Positions 40,870-49,780 are shown, numbered from the stretch's first letter. The stretch is DNA of 52,935 nucleotides from Burkholderiales bacterium (GCA_019747905.1 JAIEQG010000076.1:1-52935), one strand, 5' to 3'. Program-made: numbers and translations. Notes: a model not told the origin generated them from the letters alone.

Positions 40870-41643
40870 GTGAAGCAGTACGACGTCGTCACGCTGTTTC
40901 CCGAGATGTTCGAGGCCCTCACGGGTTCAGGCATATCGGGGCGCGCCCGGGAAATCGGTGCGTACCAGCTGGTGGCGTGGAATCCGCGGGATTTCGCCGC
41001 GAACGCCTACCGGACGATCGACGATCGGCCCTACGGCGGCGGCCCCGGGATGGTGATGATGGCCGAGCCGCTGGCGAAAGCGGTGCGGGCAGCGAAGCAG
41101 AGGCAGTCGAGCAGTGGCATCAAGTCATCGAAGGTGGTGTTGCTTTCGCCCCAGGGCCGGAAGCTCGATCACGCGGCGGTGATGGCGCTGGCGGCACTGG
41201 AAGGTCTGGTGCTGCTGTGCGGGCGGTACGAAGGAGTGGACGAGCGTCTGATCGAACGCGAAGTCGACGAGGAAATCTCCATCGGCGACTACGTGATCTC
41301 GGGCGGGGAATTGGCGGCGATGGTGTTGCTGGACAGCGTGATCCGGCAGTTGCCCGGGGTGCTGGGCGATGCGGATTCCGCGCAGCAGGATTCCTTCGTT
41401 GCAGGTGTGCTGGATTTTCCGCATTACACGCGTCCCGAGGTGTTCGAGGGCGCGGCAGTACCGGCGGTGTTGCTGTCAGGGCATCACGCCGAAATCGAGA
41501 AGTGGCGCATGAAGCAGGCGCTGGGGCGCACGTGGTTGCGGCGGCCCGAACTGCTGGAGCGATTGCAGCTCGGCGCCACGCAGCAGAAACTGCTCGGCGA
41601 TTTCAAGGCCGAACACGAGAAAACCGAAGGAAATCCAAGATGA
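40870..41643 (+). CDS. trmD: tRNA (guanine(37)-N1)-methyltransferase TrmD
   Basis: SPOUT-class enzyme making m1G37 in tRNAs, preventing +1 frameshifts. 257 residues from GTG 40870. The deep-trefoil knot SAM site is seen in [23 protein letters not shown] and [15 protein letters not shown]; the C-terminal helical domain includes [10 protein letters not shown] and [11 protein letters not shown]. It overlaps rplS (ATGA). Essential in most bacteria. Confidence 0.97.
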   Translation: MKQYDVVTLFPEMFEALTGSGISGRAREIGAYQLVAWNPRDFAANAYRTIDDRPYGGGPGMVMMAEPLAKAVRAAKQRQSSSGIKSSKVVLLSPQGRKLDHAAVMALAALEGLVLLCGRYEGVDERLIEREVDEEISIGDYVISGGELAAMVLLDSVIRQLPGVLGDADSAQQDSFVAGVLDFPHYTRPEVFEGAAVPAVLLSGHHAEIEKWRMKQALGRTWLRRPELLERLQLGATQQKLLGDFKAEHEKTEGNPR

Positions 41644-42029
41644 ACGTGATCGAACAACTGGAAGCCGCCGAGATCAAGCGCCTCGGCAAGACCATCCCCA
41701 GCTTCGCGCCGGGCGACACGGTCATCGTGAACGTGAACGTGGTCGAAGGCGAGAGGAAGCGCGTCCAGGCCTATGAGGGCGTGGTGATCGCCAAGCGCAA
41801 CCGCGGCTTGAACTCCGCCTTCACGGTGCGCAAGATCTCCTCGGGCGAAGGCGTCGAGCGGACGTTCCAGACCTACTCGCCGCTGATCGCCTCGATCGAG
41901 GTGAAGCGCCGCGGCGATGTCCGCCGCGCCAAGCTCTATTACCTGCGCGAGCGTTCCGGCAAGTCGGCGCGCATCCGCGAAAAGCTGCACGTGGCGGCCG
42001 ACAAGACTGCCGGCGACGCGCAAGCCTGA
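41640..42029 (+). CDS. rplS: 50S ribosomal protein L19
   Basis: Large-subunit protein at the 30S-50S interface, 129 residues. The family core [41 protein letters not shown] and [16 protein letters not shown] is intact. It starts within the trmD stop (ATGA) with AAGGA upstream. Last gene of the operon, closed by the terminator at 42057-42083. Confidence 0.98.
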   Translation: MNVIEQLEAAEIKRLGKTIPSFAPGDTVIVNVNVVEGERKRVQAYEGVVIAKRNRGLNSAFTVRKISSGEGVERTFQTYSPLIASIEVKRRGDVRRAKLYYLRERSGKSARIREKLHVAADKTAGDAQA

Positions 42030-42056
42030 CCCGCTGCGGTTCGCGCCACTGGTTCG

Positions 42057-42083
42057 AAAAGGCGGCCCTCGAGGCCGCCTTTT
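42057..42083 (+). terminator. Rho-independent terminator of the rpsP operon
   Basis: AAAAGGCGGCC (42057-42067) pairs perfectly with GGCCGCCTTTT (42073-42083) around a CTCGA loop. The A-run and T-run allow use in either direction. Confidence 0.93.
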
Positions 42084-42157
42084 CATTCGTGGTGGCACCC
42101 GAAAGCGTGCAGGCCGCTGCTACACTCGCCGCGTTCCGTTCGAGAGGTTCGACCGTG

Positions 42158-43114
42158 ATGCGCCCGATCGTCCGTTTGTTCGCCATTGTCGCGATGCTGC
42201 TCGCCGCACCGGCGTTCGCTCAGCAGAAGCTCACGCTCTCCATCGGTTCCGGAAACACCGGTGGCGTGTACTACCCGCTGGGCGGCGGACTCGCGCAGGT
42301 GCTCTCGAAACAGGTGCCGGGCTGGCAGGCCACGGCCGAAGTGACCGGCGGCTCCATCGACAACCTGAAGCTGGTGGGCACCGGCAAGGCGGACATCGGT
42401 TTCTCCATGGCCGATGCGGCGTGGGACGCCTACGCTGGCAACGACAAGTTCGCCGGCCGCAAGCTGCCGCTGCGCACGTTGATGGTGCTGTATCCGAACC
42501 GGATGCACGTGGTCACCACCGAATCGACCGGCGTGACGGCCATGAAGGATCTCGCCGGCAAGCGCGTATCGGTCGGTTCGCCGGGCAGCGCCACGGAGCT
42601 GATGGCCATCCGCGTGCTGGACGCCTACGGACTCGCGGAGTCGGTGAAGCGCGAGCGCCTTTCGGTGAACGAATCGGTCAACGCGATGAAGGACGGCAAG
42701 ATCGACGCGTTCTTCTGGGCGGGTGGCGTGCCCACCGCGGCGGTGACCGATCTTGCCGCGACGCCCGGCGTGAAGATCCGCTTGCTGGACCACGCCGACG
42801 CCGTGGACGCGATGAACAAGCGCTACGGTCCGCTGTACAGCCGCAACGTCATTCCGAAATCCATCTACGCCGGCATGAACGCCGATGCGACCAACGCGAC
42901 CGTGTGGAACGTCCTGGTGGTCAACGCGGCCATGCCGGATGACGTCGCCTACACCATCGTGAAGACCGTGTTCGAACGCAAGCCCGACCTCGTGGCCGTG
43001 CACAAGGAGTTCAACACCCTGTCGTTCGATTGGCAGACCAACGGCGCCGCGGCCCTGCCGTTCCATCCGGGCGCGCAGCGCTACTTCGCCGAGAAGGGAC
43101 TCAAGCTGCAGTGA
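42158..43114 (+). CDS. TAXI-family TRAP transporter solute-binding protein
   Basis: Periplasmic binding protein, 318 residues from ATG 42158. The signal peptide MRPIVRLFAIVAMLLAAPAFA is cut before QQ. The mature protein opens with LTLSIGSGNTGGVYYPLGGGLAQVLSK, the TAXI hallmark, and has SIDNLKLVGTGKADIGFSMADAAW and GKRVSVGSPGSATE. TAXI proteins bind small acids such as glutamate or 2-oxoglutarate in known cases; the ligand here cannot be told. It overlaps the permease gene by GTGA. The longer frame from 42089 includes no signal peptide at its N-terminus and is rejected. Confidence 0.93.
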   Translation: MRPIVRLFAIVAMLLAAPAFAQQKLTLSIGSGNTGGVYYPLGGGLAQVLSKQVPGWQATAEVTGGSIDNLKLVGTGKADIGFSMADAAWDAYAGNDKFAGRKLPLRTLMVLYPNRMHVVTTESTGVTAMKDLAGKRVSVGSPGSATELMAIRVLDAYGLAESVKRERLSVNESVNAMKDGKIDAFFWAGGVPTAAVTDLAATPGVKIRLLDHADAVDAMNKRYGPLYSRNVIPKSIYAGMNADATNATVWNVLVVNAAMPDDVAYTIVKTVFERKPDLVAVHKEFNTLSFDWQTNGAAALPFHPGAQRYFAEKGLKLQ

Positions 43115-45051
43115 GCGCCGAGCGCGCCGACGACGTGGTCAGCGCCGAGCGGCTGGCCGAAGCCGACCGCTTCATCGAACAGGAAGAAGGCGCTACCCAC
43201 CGCCTTCGCGGTGCGCTGCAGACTGCGTTGACGGCCGCACTGGTCGCGACCTCGTTGTTGCACCTGTACGCGGCCTTTGCCGTGGTCAGCGCACCCACGC
43301 TGCGCGTCGTGCACGTGGGCCTGATGCTGGCCCTGTTGTTCGTCACCCTGCCGGCCGCGGCGCGCTTTCGCCACCGCGTGATGCCGTGGGACTGGTTGCT
43401 CGCCCTCGCAGCCCTCGGTGTGGCCGGTTACCTGCTCGCCGACTGGGACGCCGTCTCCGATCGGGCGACCGAGCCGTCGACTCCGGACCTGATCGCCGGC
43501 GGCATGCTGATCGTACTGGTGCTCGAAGCGGTGCGCCGCGCTTCCGGTTGGGTGATGCCGTTCGTGGTGCTGCTGTTCATCGCCTACGCCTTCGCGGGGC
43601 CGTGGCTGCCACCGCCCTGGACCCACCGCGGCTACGACGCGCAGCGGCTCATCGGCCACATGACGCAGACCCTTGAAGGCATCTTCGGCTCGCCGGTGGA
43701 CGTGTGCGCCACGCTGATCATCCTGTTCACAATCTACGGCGCGGTCCTGTCCAGGTCGGGCGCCGGCAAGTTCTTCATCGACTTCGCGCTGGCTGCCATG
43801 GGGCGGCGCGCGGGTGCTCCGGGTCGTGCGGTGGTGCTCGGTTCCTTCCTGCTGGGTGGTCCGTCGGGTAGCGGTGTGGCCACCACCGTGACGCTCGGCT
43901 CGGTCGCCTATCCGTTGCTGGAGCGCGCCGGATACGGGAAGAACGCCGCGGGCGGGCTGCTCGCCGCCGGCGGACTCGGTGCGATCCTGTCGCCGCCGGT
44001 GCTGGGTGCCGCGGCGTTCCTGATCGCCGAGTTCCTGAAGATCTCGTATCTCGACGTGATCCGCATGGCGGTGATCCCGACCCTGCTGTACTACCTCTCG
44101 CTGTTCGTGATGGTGGAGCTCGATGCGCGGCGCATCGGCGCCGGCGACATCGGCGGCACCGGTGAACGGGTCGGTGCGCTCGTGCGCAGGCACGGATTCC
44201 ATTTCCTGTCGCTCATCGCGATCATCGGGTTCCTGCTGTACGGCTTTTCACCGATGATGTCGGTGTTCTGGGCGACGGTGCTTGCGATCGCGACGAGCTT
44301 TCTCACGCGCGACACGGCGCTCCGGCCGGCGAAACTGATGGCGGCGCTCGCCGATGGTTCGCGTGGCGTGCTCGGTGTGGCCGCCACCTGTGCAGCCGCG
44401 GGCATCATCGTCGGCGTGGTCACGCTGACCGGCCTCGGTCTCAAGTTCAGCGGCATCGTCATCGACTACGCCGACGGCAGCCGGGCGCTCACCGCGCTCT
44501 ACACGGCACTTATCGTCTGGATCGTCGGGCTCGCGGTCCCGGTCACCGCGTCGTACATCATCTGCGCGGTGGTGGCTGCTCCCGCGCTCGTGCACGTGGG
44601 CGTACCGGAGTTCGCCGCGCACATGTTCATCTTCTACTACGCCGTCCTGTCGGAAGTCTCGCCGCCCACGGCGTTGTCGCCGTTCGCGGCGGCGGCGATC
44701 ACGGGTGGCGACCCGTATCGCACGACCATGCAGTCATGGAAGTACACGTTGCCGGCGTTCGTCACGCCGTTCCTGTTCGTGCTGGCACCGCAGGGCGTCG
44801 GGCTGCTGCTGTCGGGTGACGCGGGGAACATCGTCCTCGTCACGGGTCTGGCCGTCGCGTGCATCCTGGCGCTGGCGATCGCGGCGCAAGGTTGGTTGCG
44901 CGGCCCGCTCAACGCCGTCGAACGCATCCTGCTGATCGCTGCCGGCTTGCTGATCGTCGTATCCCAGGCCTGGAGCGTGGCCACGGGCCTCGCGGTCGGA
45001 GTTTTCGCCGTGGCGCTGCACTTCCTGCGCACCCGCCGGAGTGTGGCGTGA
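43111..45051 (+). CDS. TRAP transporter fused permease (4TM + 12TM)
   Basis: A 646-residue inner-membrane protein in which the small DctQ-like and large DctM-like subunits are one chain, as is usual in TAXI systems. About 25 N-terminal polar residues are followed by four helices (to about 165), a loop, and then the DctM part with LGGPSGSGVATTVTLGSVAYPLL, GLGAILSPPVLGAAAFLIAEF and SEVSPPTALSPFAAAAITGGDP. It is a secondary, ion-driven importer working with the TAXI protein upstream. GTG 43111 overlaps the upstream stop. Its own stop overlaps the xerD GTG. Confidence 0.94.
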   Translation: MSAERADDVVSAERLAEADRFIEQEEGATHRLRGALQTALTAALVATSLLHLYAAFAVVSAPTLRVVHVGLMLALLFVTLPAAARFRHRVMPWDWLLALAALGVAGYLLADWDAVSDRATEPSTPDLIAGGMLIVLVLEAVRRASGWVMPFVVLLFIAYAFAGPWLPPPWTHRGYDAQRLIGHMTQTLEGIFGSPVDVCATLIILFTIYGAVLSRSGAGKFFIDFALAAMGRRAGAPGRAVVLGSFLLGGPSGSGVATTVTLGSVAYPLLERAGYGKNAAGGLLAAGGLGAILSPPVLGAAAFLIAEFLKISYLDVIRMAVIPTLLYYLSLFVMVELDARRIGAGDIGGTGERVGALVRRHGFHFLSLIAIIGFLLYGFSPMMSVFWATVLAIATSFLTRDTALRPAKLMAALADGSRGVLGVAATCAAAGIIVGVVTLTGLGLKFSGIVIDYADGSRALTALYTALIVWIVGLAVPVTASYIICAVVAAPALVHVGVPEFAAHMFIFYYAVLSEVSPPTALSPFAAAAITGGDPYRTTMQSWKYTLPAFVTPFLFVLAPQGVGLLLSGDAGNIVLVTGLAVACILALAIAAQGWLRGPLNAVERILLIAAGLLIVVSQAWSVATGLAVGVFAVALHFLRTRRSVA

Positions 45052-45938
45052 GCAACGACCTCATCGATGCGTTCTGCGACGCGCTCTGGCTCGAGGACGG
45101 CCTCGCGCGAAATACGCTCGACGCCTACCGGCGCGACCTTGCGCAGTTCGCGGCCTGGCTCGCAAAGCAGCATGGGCGCGGGTTGCTGGAAGCGCAGCAC
45201 GTCGACTTGCTCGAGTACCTGGCGCATCGCTATGCCGCGCGCGCGAAGGCTTCTTCCGCGAGCCGGCTGTTGTCCAGCCTGAAGCGGTTCTACCGGCATC
45301 ACCTGCGCTCAGGCCGCCTGACCGTCGATCCGACTCTCAACATCGAGTCCCCGAAGATGCCACGGCCGTTGCCCAAGAGCCTCACCGAGGACGACGTGGA
45401 AAGCCTGCTCGCCGCTCCCGACGTGATGGACGTCCTCGGCCTGCGCGATCGCGCGATGCTCGAGATGCTCTATGCGACAGGCCTGCGCGTGAGCGAACTG
45501 GTGAGCCTGACCTCGGCCCAGGTCAGTGCCGACGCCGGCGTCGTGCGTGTCATGGGAAAAGGCTCGAAGGAGCGCCTGGTGCCCGTGGGCGAAGTGGCCC
45601 TCGAATGGCTCGCGCGCTACCTGCGGGAGAGCCGGCCCGCGCTGCTGCACGGGCGCCTGACCGACGATCTGTTCGTCACGGTGCGCGGCTCGGCCATGAC
45701 ACGCACCATGTTCTGGACCCTCATCAAGCGCTATGCACGCCGCGCCGGCGTCACCCGTCCGGTGTCGCCGCACACGCTGCGTCACGCCTTCGCGACCCAC
45801 CTGCTCAACCATGGTGCCGACCTGCGGGTGGTGCAGATGCTGCTGGGTCACGCCGACGTTTCGACCACGCAGATCTACACCCACGTGGCGCGCGAACGGC
45901 TGAAGCAGTTGCATTCGAAGCACCATCCTAGGGGATAG
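45048..45938 (+). CDS. xerD: site-specific tyrosine recombinase XerD
   Basis: Resolves chromosome dimers at dif with XerC and FtsK. 296 residues. An N-terminal SAM-like DNA-binding domain (1-100) precedes the catalytic domain with all six residues: R147, K171, H242, R245, H268 and nucleophile Y277. The C-terminus HHPRG resembles HHPRA of E. coli XerD. The last codons (AGG GGA TAG) lie inside a heptamer repeat array. GTG 45048 overlaps the TRAP permease stop by 4 nt. Confidence 0.96.
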   Translation: MSNDLIDAFCDALWLEDGLARNTLDAYRRDLAQFAAWLAKQHGRGLLEAQHVDLLEYLAHRYAARAKASSASRLLSSLKRFYRHHLRSGRLTVDPTLNIESPKMPRPLPKSLTEDDVESLLAAPDVMDVLGLRDRAMLEMLYATGLRVSELVSLTSAQVSADAGVVRVMGKGSKERLVPVGEVALEWLARYLRESRPALLHGRLTDDLFVTVRGSAMTRTMFWTLIKRYARRAGVTRPVSPHTLRHAFATHLLNHGADLRVVQMLLGHADVSTTQIYTHVARERLKQLHSKHHPRG

Positions 45939-45970
45939 GGGATAGGGGATAGGGGCTGGGGGCTAGGGAA
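45929..45970 (+). repeat. second heptamer array, G-rich arm (6 units)
   Basis: Units TAGGGGA three times, then TAGGGGC, TGGGGGC and TAGGGAA, in register. The array starts at 45929, before the xerD stop, so it encodes the final Arg-Gly and the TAG stop of xerD. Four GGGG runs separated by only three bases form a near-ideal G-quadruplex motif. Confidence 0.95.
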
Positions 45971-46009
45971 TGGCGAGGGGCGCCGATGCAAGTTGTTCGC
46001 GATGATTTT

Positions 46010-46079
46010 CCCCTAGCCCCTAGTCCCTAGCCCCTAGCCCCTAGTCCCTAGCCCCTAGTCCCTCATCCCCAGTCCCTGC
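46010..46079 (-). repeat. second heptamer array, C-rich inverted arm (10 units)
   Basis: Ten units in register, CCCCTAG and TCCCTAG alternating irregularly, with the last three decayed (TCCCTCA, TCCCCAG, TCCCTGC). It is the reverse complement of the G-rich arm 39 nt upstream. The two arms could form a hairpin of six or more heptamers. CTAG recurs every 7 bp through most of the arm. Confidence 0.95.
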
Positions 46080-46158
46080 CCCCACCGTCCAGTCGAGCCC
46101 GCCGATATCCCTAACGGACCTGCTATCCTCGGCCGGTCCCGGACCCTTGCAGGCACCG

Positions 46159-46854
46159 ATGAACCCGTCGGAGTTCGACAAGTTCGCCGATGAATACCAC
46201 GCGCTGCACGCTGCCAACGTGCGGCTGTCGGGCGAATCGCCGGAGTATTTCGCCGCCTACAAGGTGCGCGAAGTGGCGGCGGACTACGGCGCGGCCTTGC
46301 CGCAGGTGCGCGCCATTCTCGATTTCGGGGCGGGCGTGGGCTCCTCGGTGGCGCACTTCCGGCGTTGTTTTCCGGCGGCGCGATTGACCTGCGTGGATGT
46401 CTCCAGCCGCAGCCGCGACGTCGCCATGGAGCGCTGCGGGGCCGCACTCGACTATCGCTTGATGGAGCACGGCCGCATTCCCGTCGGCGACGGCGAGGTG
46501 GACCTCGTCTTCGCTGCCTGTGTTTTCCACCACATCGACGCGGCGGAGCACGGGACGTTGCTGCGCGAACTCGGGCGCACGCTGCGCCCGGGCGGCCGCA
46601 TCGTCGTGTTCGAGCACAATCCGTTGAACCCGCTCACGGTGCGCACGGTGAAGGATTGCGCGTTCGACGAGAATGCGGTGCTGATGCGTTCGGGCCGCCT
46701 CGCCCGCGAGCTTGCGGCCGCCGGCTTTGGTCGGCTGCGCACGCGCTACACGCTGTTCTTCCCGCACGCGCTGCGCTGGTTGCGTGGCCTGGAGCGCTCG
46801 CTCTGGTGGAATCCGCTCGGCGCGCAATACTACGTATCGGGAACGAGGACATGA
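46159..46854 (+). CDS. class I SAM-dependent methyltransferase
   Basis: A 231-residue Methyltransf_11-type protein. The N-terminal helix MNPSEFDKFADEYHALH precedes motif I ILDFGAGVGSS (53-63), an acidic V-D-V-S motif II and the LVFAACVFHHID post-motif. The end HALRWLRGLERSLWW and AQYYVSGTRT is hydrophobic and aromatic, as in methyltransferases near envelope sugar genes. Start ATG 46159; a TTG four codons earlier is less likely. It overlaps the glycosyltransferase gene by ATGA. The acceptor is unknown; a lipid-linked sugar is inferred from the neighbours. A -10-like TATCCT lies at 46124-46129. Confidence 0.85.
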   Translation: MNPSEFDKFADEYHALHAANVRLSGESPEYFAAYKVREVAADYGAALPQVRAILDFGAGVGSSVAHFRRCFPAARLTCVDVSSRSRDVAMERCGAALDYRLMEHGRIPVGDGEVDLVFAACVFHHIDAAEHGTLLRELGRTLRPGGRIVVFEHNPLNPLTVRTVKDCAFDENAVLMRSGRLARELAAAGFGRLRTRYTLFFPHALRWLRGLERSLWWNPLGAQYYVSGTRT

Positions 46855-47834
46855 GTGCCGCGCCGGCCCGCCTGAGCATCGTGGTGCCGTGCTACAACGA
46901 AGAGGCCGCGCTGCCGGTGACGGTGGAGCGGCTGACGACGTTGCTGGAAGCGCTGGTGGCGCGCGGCATCGTGGCCGGCCCGAGCGCGCTGTTTCTCGTG
47001 GACGACGGCAGCGTCGACCGGACATGGTCGCTGATCGAATCGTTCGCGAACCGGCACGAGCGGGTTCACGGCATCAAGCTGTCGCGCAACCGCGGCCATC
47101 AGAACGCGTTGCTGGCCGGCGTTCTCAACGCACCGGGCGATGCCGTGATCAGCATCGATGCCGACCTGCAGGACGACGTCGTCGCCGTCGAACGCATGCT
47201 GGAGGCGCATGCCGCGGGCGCCGAGATCGTCCTGGGCGTGCGGCGCACCCGCACCCACGACAGCTGGTTCAAGCGCTTCACGGCCCAACAGTACTATCGC
47301 TGGCTCGCGCGGTTCGGTGTCGAGGTGGTCTACAACCACGCCGACTATCGCCTGATGGGGCGCCGCGCGATCGAGGCGCTGCGCGGCTACGAGGAAGTGA
47401 ACCTGTTCCTGCGCGGCATCGTGCCGCAGCTCGGTTTTCGCACGGCCATCGTCGAGTACGATCGTGCGCCGCGAGTCGCCGGACAGACGCGCTATCCGTT
47501 GCGCCGCATGCTGTCGCTCGCTTGGGAAGGCGTCACGTCGTTCTCTGCCGTGCCGCTGCGATTCATCACAGGGCTCGGAATCGCCGTCTCGGCGGTGAGC
47601 CTCGGATTCGCCGCCTGGGCGCTGGCCGCGAAGCTGTTCACCGAACAGGCCCTGCCCGGTTGGGCTTCGACCGTCGTGCCGATCTACTTCCTCGGCGGCG
47701 TGCAACTGCTCTGCCTCGGCATCATCGGCGAGTACCTCGCGAAGATCTATGCCGAGGTGAAGCGGCGGCCGCGCTACGTGATCGAGACGACCACGTTCGA
47801 CATCGAGACGTCCGCGAAACGGGCGCAGGCGTGA
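46851..47834 (+). CDS. family 2 glycosyltransferase, GtrB/DPM1-like polyprenyl-phosphate sugar synthase
   Basis: A 327-residue membrane GT2. The catalytic GT-A domain (1-220) has IVVPCYNEE, the LVDDGS motif (49-54), KLSRNRGHQNALLAG and the metal-binding DADLQDD (103-109). Two C-terminal transmembrane hairpins (about 236-262 and 272-300) match GtrB-type enzymes, which load glucose or another sugar onto undecaprenyl phosphate on the inner leaflet. No GtrA-like flippase gene is next to it. It is coupled to the methyltransferase upstream and converges with the DUF6311 gene 6 nt away. Confidence 0.88.
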   Translation: MSAAPARLSIVVPCYNEEAALPVTVERLTTLLEALVARGIVAGPSALFLVDDGSVDRTWSLIESFANRHERVHGIKLSRNRGHQNALLAGVLNAPGDAVISIDADLQDDVVAVERMLEAHAAGAEIVLGVRRTRTHDSWFKRFTAQQYYRWLARFGVEVVYNHADYRLMGRRAIEALRGYEEVNLFLRGIVPQLGFRTAIVEYDRAPRVAGQTRYPLRRMLSLAWEGVTSFSAVPLRFITGLGIAVSAVSLGFAAWALAAKLFTEQALPGWASTVVPIYFLGGVQLLCLGIIGEYLAKIYAEVKRRPRYVIETTTFDIETSAKRAQA

Positions 47835-47840
47835 ACGCCT

Positions 47841-49682
47841 TCAGCGCACCGGAGCGGCCACGAGAAACTTGTCGATGATCAGTGCCGGAGGCGGCGCAGG
47901 CATCGCATTCAGCGCCGCCTGCAGCCGCGGCTGATCGTCCGGATACGCCACGTAGAGTGCCGCCGGATCGAAACGCCCGGCCTCGATGTCGCTCCAGAGG
48001 GCCGCATTGGCCGCGGTGTAGGCCTGCGCCCGCTCGCGGCTGTAGTAGGCCTTGTTGATGGAAGCATGGTGTTCCACCGCGAGCTTGCCGAATGCTTCCC
48101 AGCCGGCCGGCCGTGGGCTCGGATGCAGCACCAGCAACCGCTGGCGCCCGCGCATCAGTTCGTTCCATTGCGGCGAGCGCAGCGGATTGTCCACATCCGT
48201 CGCGAAATCCATCTTCGTGGAAATCGTCGTGCGTCCGAGCAGGTCGATCGCGCCGCTCAGGTCCCACAGCTGAAGTCCGAGGGCCGCGGCCAGGATCAGG
48301 TATTGCCGGCGCGGCGGGAACGTGCGCACGATCACCCAGGCCGCCCAGAGCGCCAGCGCATACCACGCCGGCCAGAACATCCGGCCCGAAGCCCGGAAGG
48401 CCTCGAAGACGGTGCCCACCGGCGGCACGCGATTCAGCGCAAACGCGACCAGCGGCGCCGTCGCGATCGCGAAGAGGAAGGCGCCCACCAGTGCCAGCAC
48501 CCAGAACACGCCGGATTGTTTCGCGGCCGCCTGCGCGATCCGCAGCCGCCACTTCGCACCGGGCGTCGAGTAGCGCACGATCAGGTAGACACCGAGCGCG
48601 AGCCCCGCGAGCGCCACGCCGATGTTCTCCGGTACTGCATAGATCACCTGCTTGCCGATCGCGGGCCACATGGAGATGGCGAATACGGCGAGCAGGAACA
48701 GCACGACCCCGAGCGGTACCAATGCCTGGGTACGGGCGGGCGACGGTGCGGTCTTGCCCGCACGGGCGATCGCCACGAGCATCGCTCCCATCCAACCCAG
48801 TCCGAGATACGCGAAGCCTTCGTAGTCGCCGAAGCCGGAGGGGATCTTCGGCAGCACGCGTGACCAGAGGCCTTCGGAATTCACCAGCGCCGCCGCGTTC
48901 AGCCGGTAGAAGCCCACCATGTCGGCACCGGTGCCGGCGCGGTCCACCAGGAAGAAACCGCACATCGCCATGGTGCCGAGCGTGATCGCGATGGTCGACA
49001 CGAAGCAGGCGACGAGCCGGCGCCGGTCGGTCCGTTCGTGCTCGAGCCACGCGCGCACGAGATCGGCGAACCACAGCGCCATCACCATGACCGCGAGATA
49101 GAACTGCGTGGCCACGAGCAACGCGATGAGCGCGATCCACGCGTAGAACCGCCGCACTGAGCGTCCGAAGAGACACAAGCCCAGCGCGACCAGCAGCACC
49201 CAGTGCGCCGTGAGTGCGTAGTGGCCGGTCAAGCGATTGAGCAGCGGCGGCGAGATCAGCAACAGGCCGGCAATCAACGCTGCCGCGATCCGGTCCGCAC
49301 CGAGTTTCCGCGCAAGCACGAAGCCCACGGCGCCCTGCAGCGTGAAGCTCGCGGCGAGCCACATGCCGAAATACTGGAACGGTTCGGTCAGCACGCCGCG
49401 GAACAGCTTGAAGGCCATCGCGAGCCACGGAATCGAGTCCGTGAACACGATGCTGGAGGCGAATCCTTCGCCGTAACTCTGCACCTCGGCGAGGGGAATA
49501 CTCCACGGGTCGTTGCGATAGAAGGCCCAACCCAGGTAGTTGGCGGCCGGATCGCCCCACAGCAGCCAGTCGATGTAGTGCGGATCCAGCAGCCGCACGC
49601 CGAAGGCGGCCACGAAGAACCCGGCACCGAGCACGGCGCCCAGCAGGAAGTCGCCGCCGGTGTTGCGGGGCCACGATCTCAT
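47841..49682 (-). CDS. DUF6311-type polytopic membrane protein, putative GT-C glycosyltransferase
   Basis: A 613-residue protein with about twelve membrane helices and a soluble C-terminal part (about 505-613). The first periplasmic loop GDPAANYLGWAFYRNDPW and SSIVFTDSIPWLAMAFKLF are typical of DUF6311, a family related to GT-C enzymes that use polyprenyl-phosphate sugars; the acidic D in WGDP is a candidate catalytic residue. With the GtrB-like neighbour it would make a donor-plus-transferase pair for decorating an envelope glycan. This is inference from family and proximity. ATG 49682 gives a short leader before the first helix. Confidence 0.75.
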   Translation of the reverse strand: MRSWPRNTGGDFLLGAVLGAGFFVAAFGVRLLDPHYIDWLLWGDPAANYLGWAFYRNDPWSIPLAEVQSYGEGFASSIVFTDSIPWLAMAFKLFRGVLTEPFQYFGMWLAASFTLQGAVGFVLARKLGADRIAAALIAGLLLISPPLLNRLTGHYALTAHWVLLVALGLCLFGRSVRRFYAWIALIALLVATQFYLAVMVMALWFADLVRAWLEHERTDRRRLVACFVSTIAITLGTMAMCGFFLVDRAGTGADMVGFYRLNAAALVNSEGLWSRVLPKIPSGFGDYEGFAYLGLGWMGAMLVAIARAGKTAPSPARTQALVPLGVVLFLLAVFAISMWPAIGKQVIYAVPENIGVALAGLALGVYLIVRYSTPGAKWRLRIAQAAAKQSGVFWVLALVGAFLFAIATAPLVAFALNRVPPVGTVFEAFRASGRMFWPAWYALALWAAWVIVRTFPPRRQYLILAAALGLQLWDLSGAIDLLGRTTISTKMDFATDVDNPLRSPQWNELMRGRQRLLVLHPSPRPAGWEAFGKLAVEHHASINKAYYSRERAQAYTAANAALWSDIEAGRFDPAALYVAYPDDQPRLQAALNAMPAPPPALIIDKFLVAAPVR

Positions 49683-49767
49683 GGCGTCGTCCGCGCTGGC
49701 GTCACGCGTGCGTACGTCGATTTCGGCTGAAGGCGGTCATCGGGCGGCATCGGCGGTGCGCGGATTG

Positions 49768-49773
49768 TAAGAT
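49768..49773 (+). promoter_or_regulatory. -10 box very close to plsY
   Basis: TAAGAT ends 7 nt before the plsY ATG at 49781, so transcription would begin at or next to the start codon. No -35 or ribosome binding site is obvious in the gap. Confidence 0.4.
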
Positions 49774-49780
49774 ATGCAGC

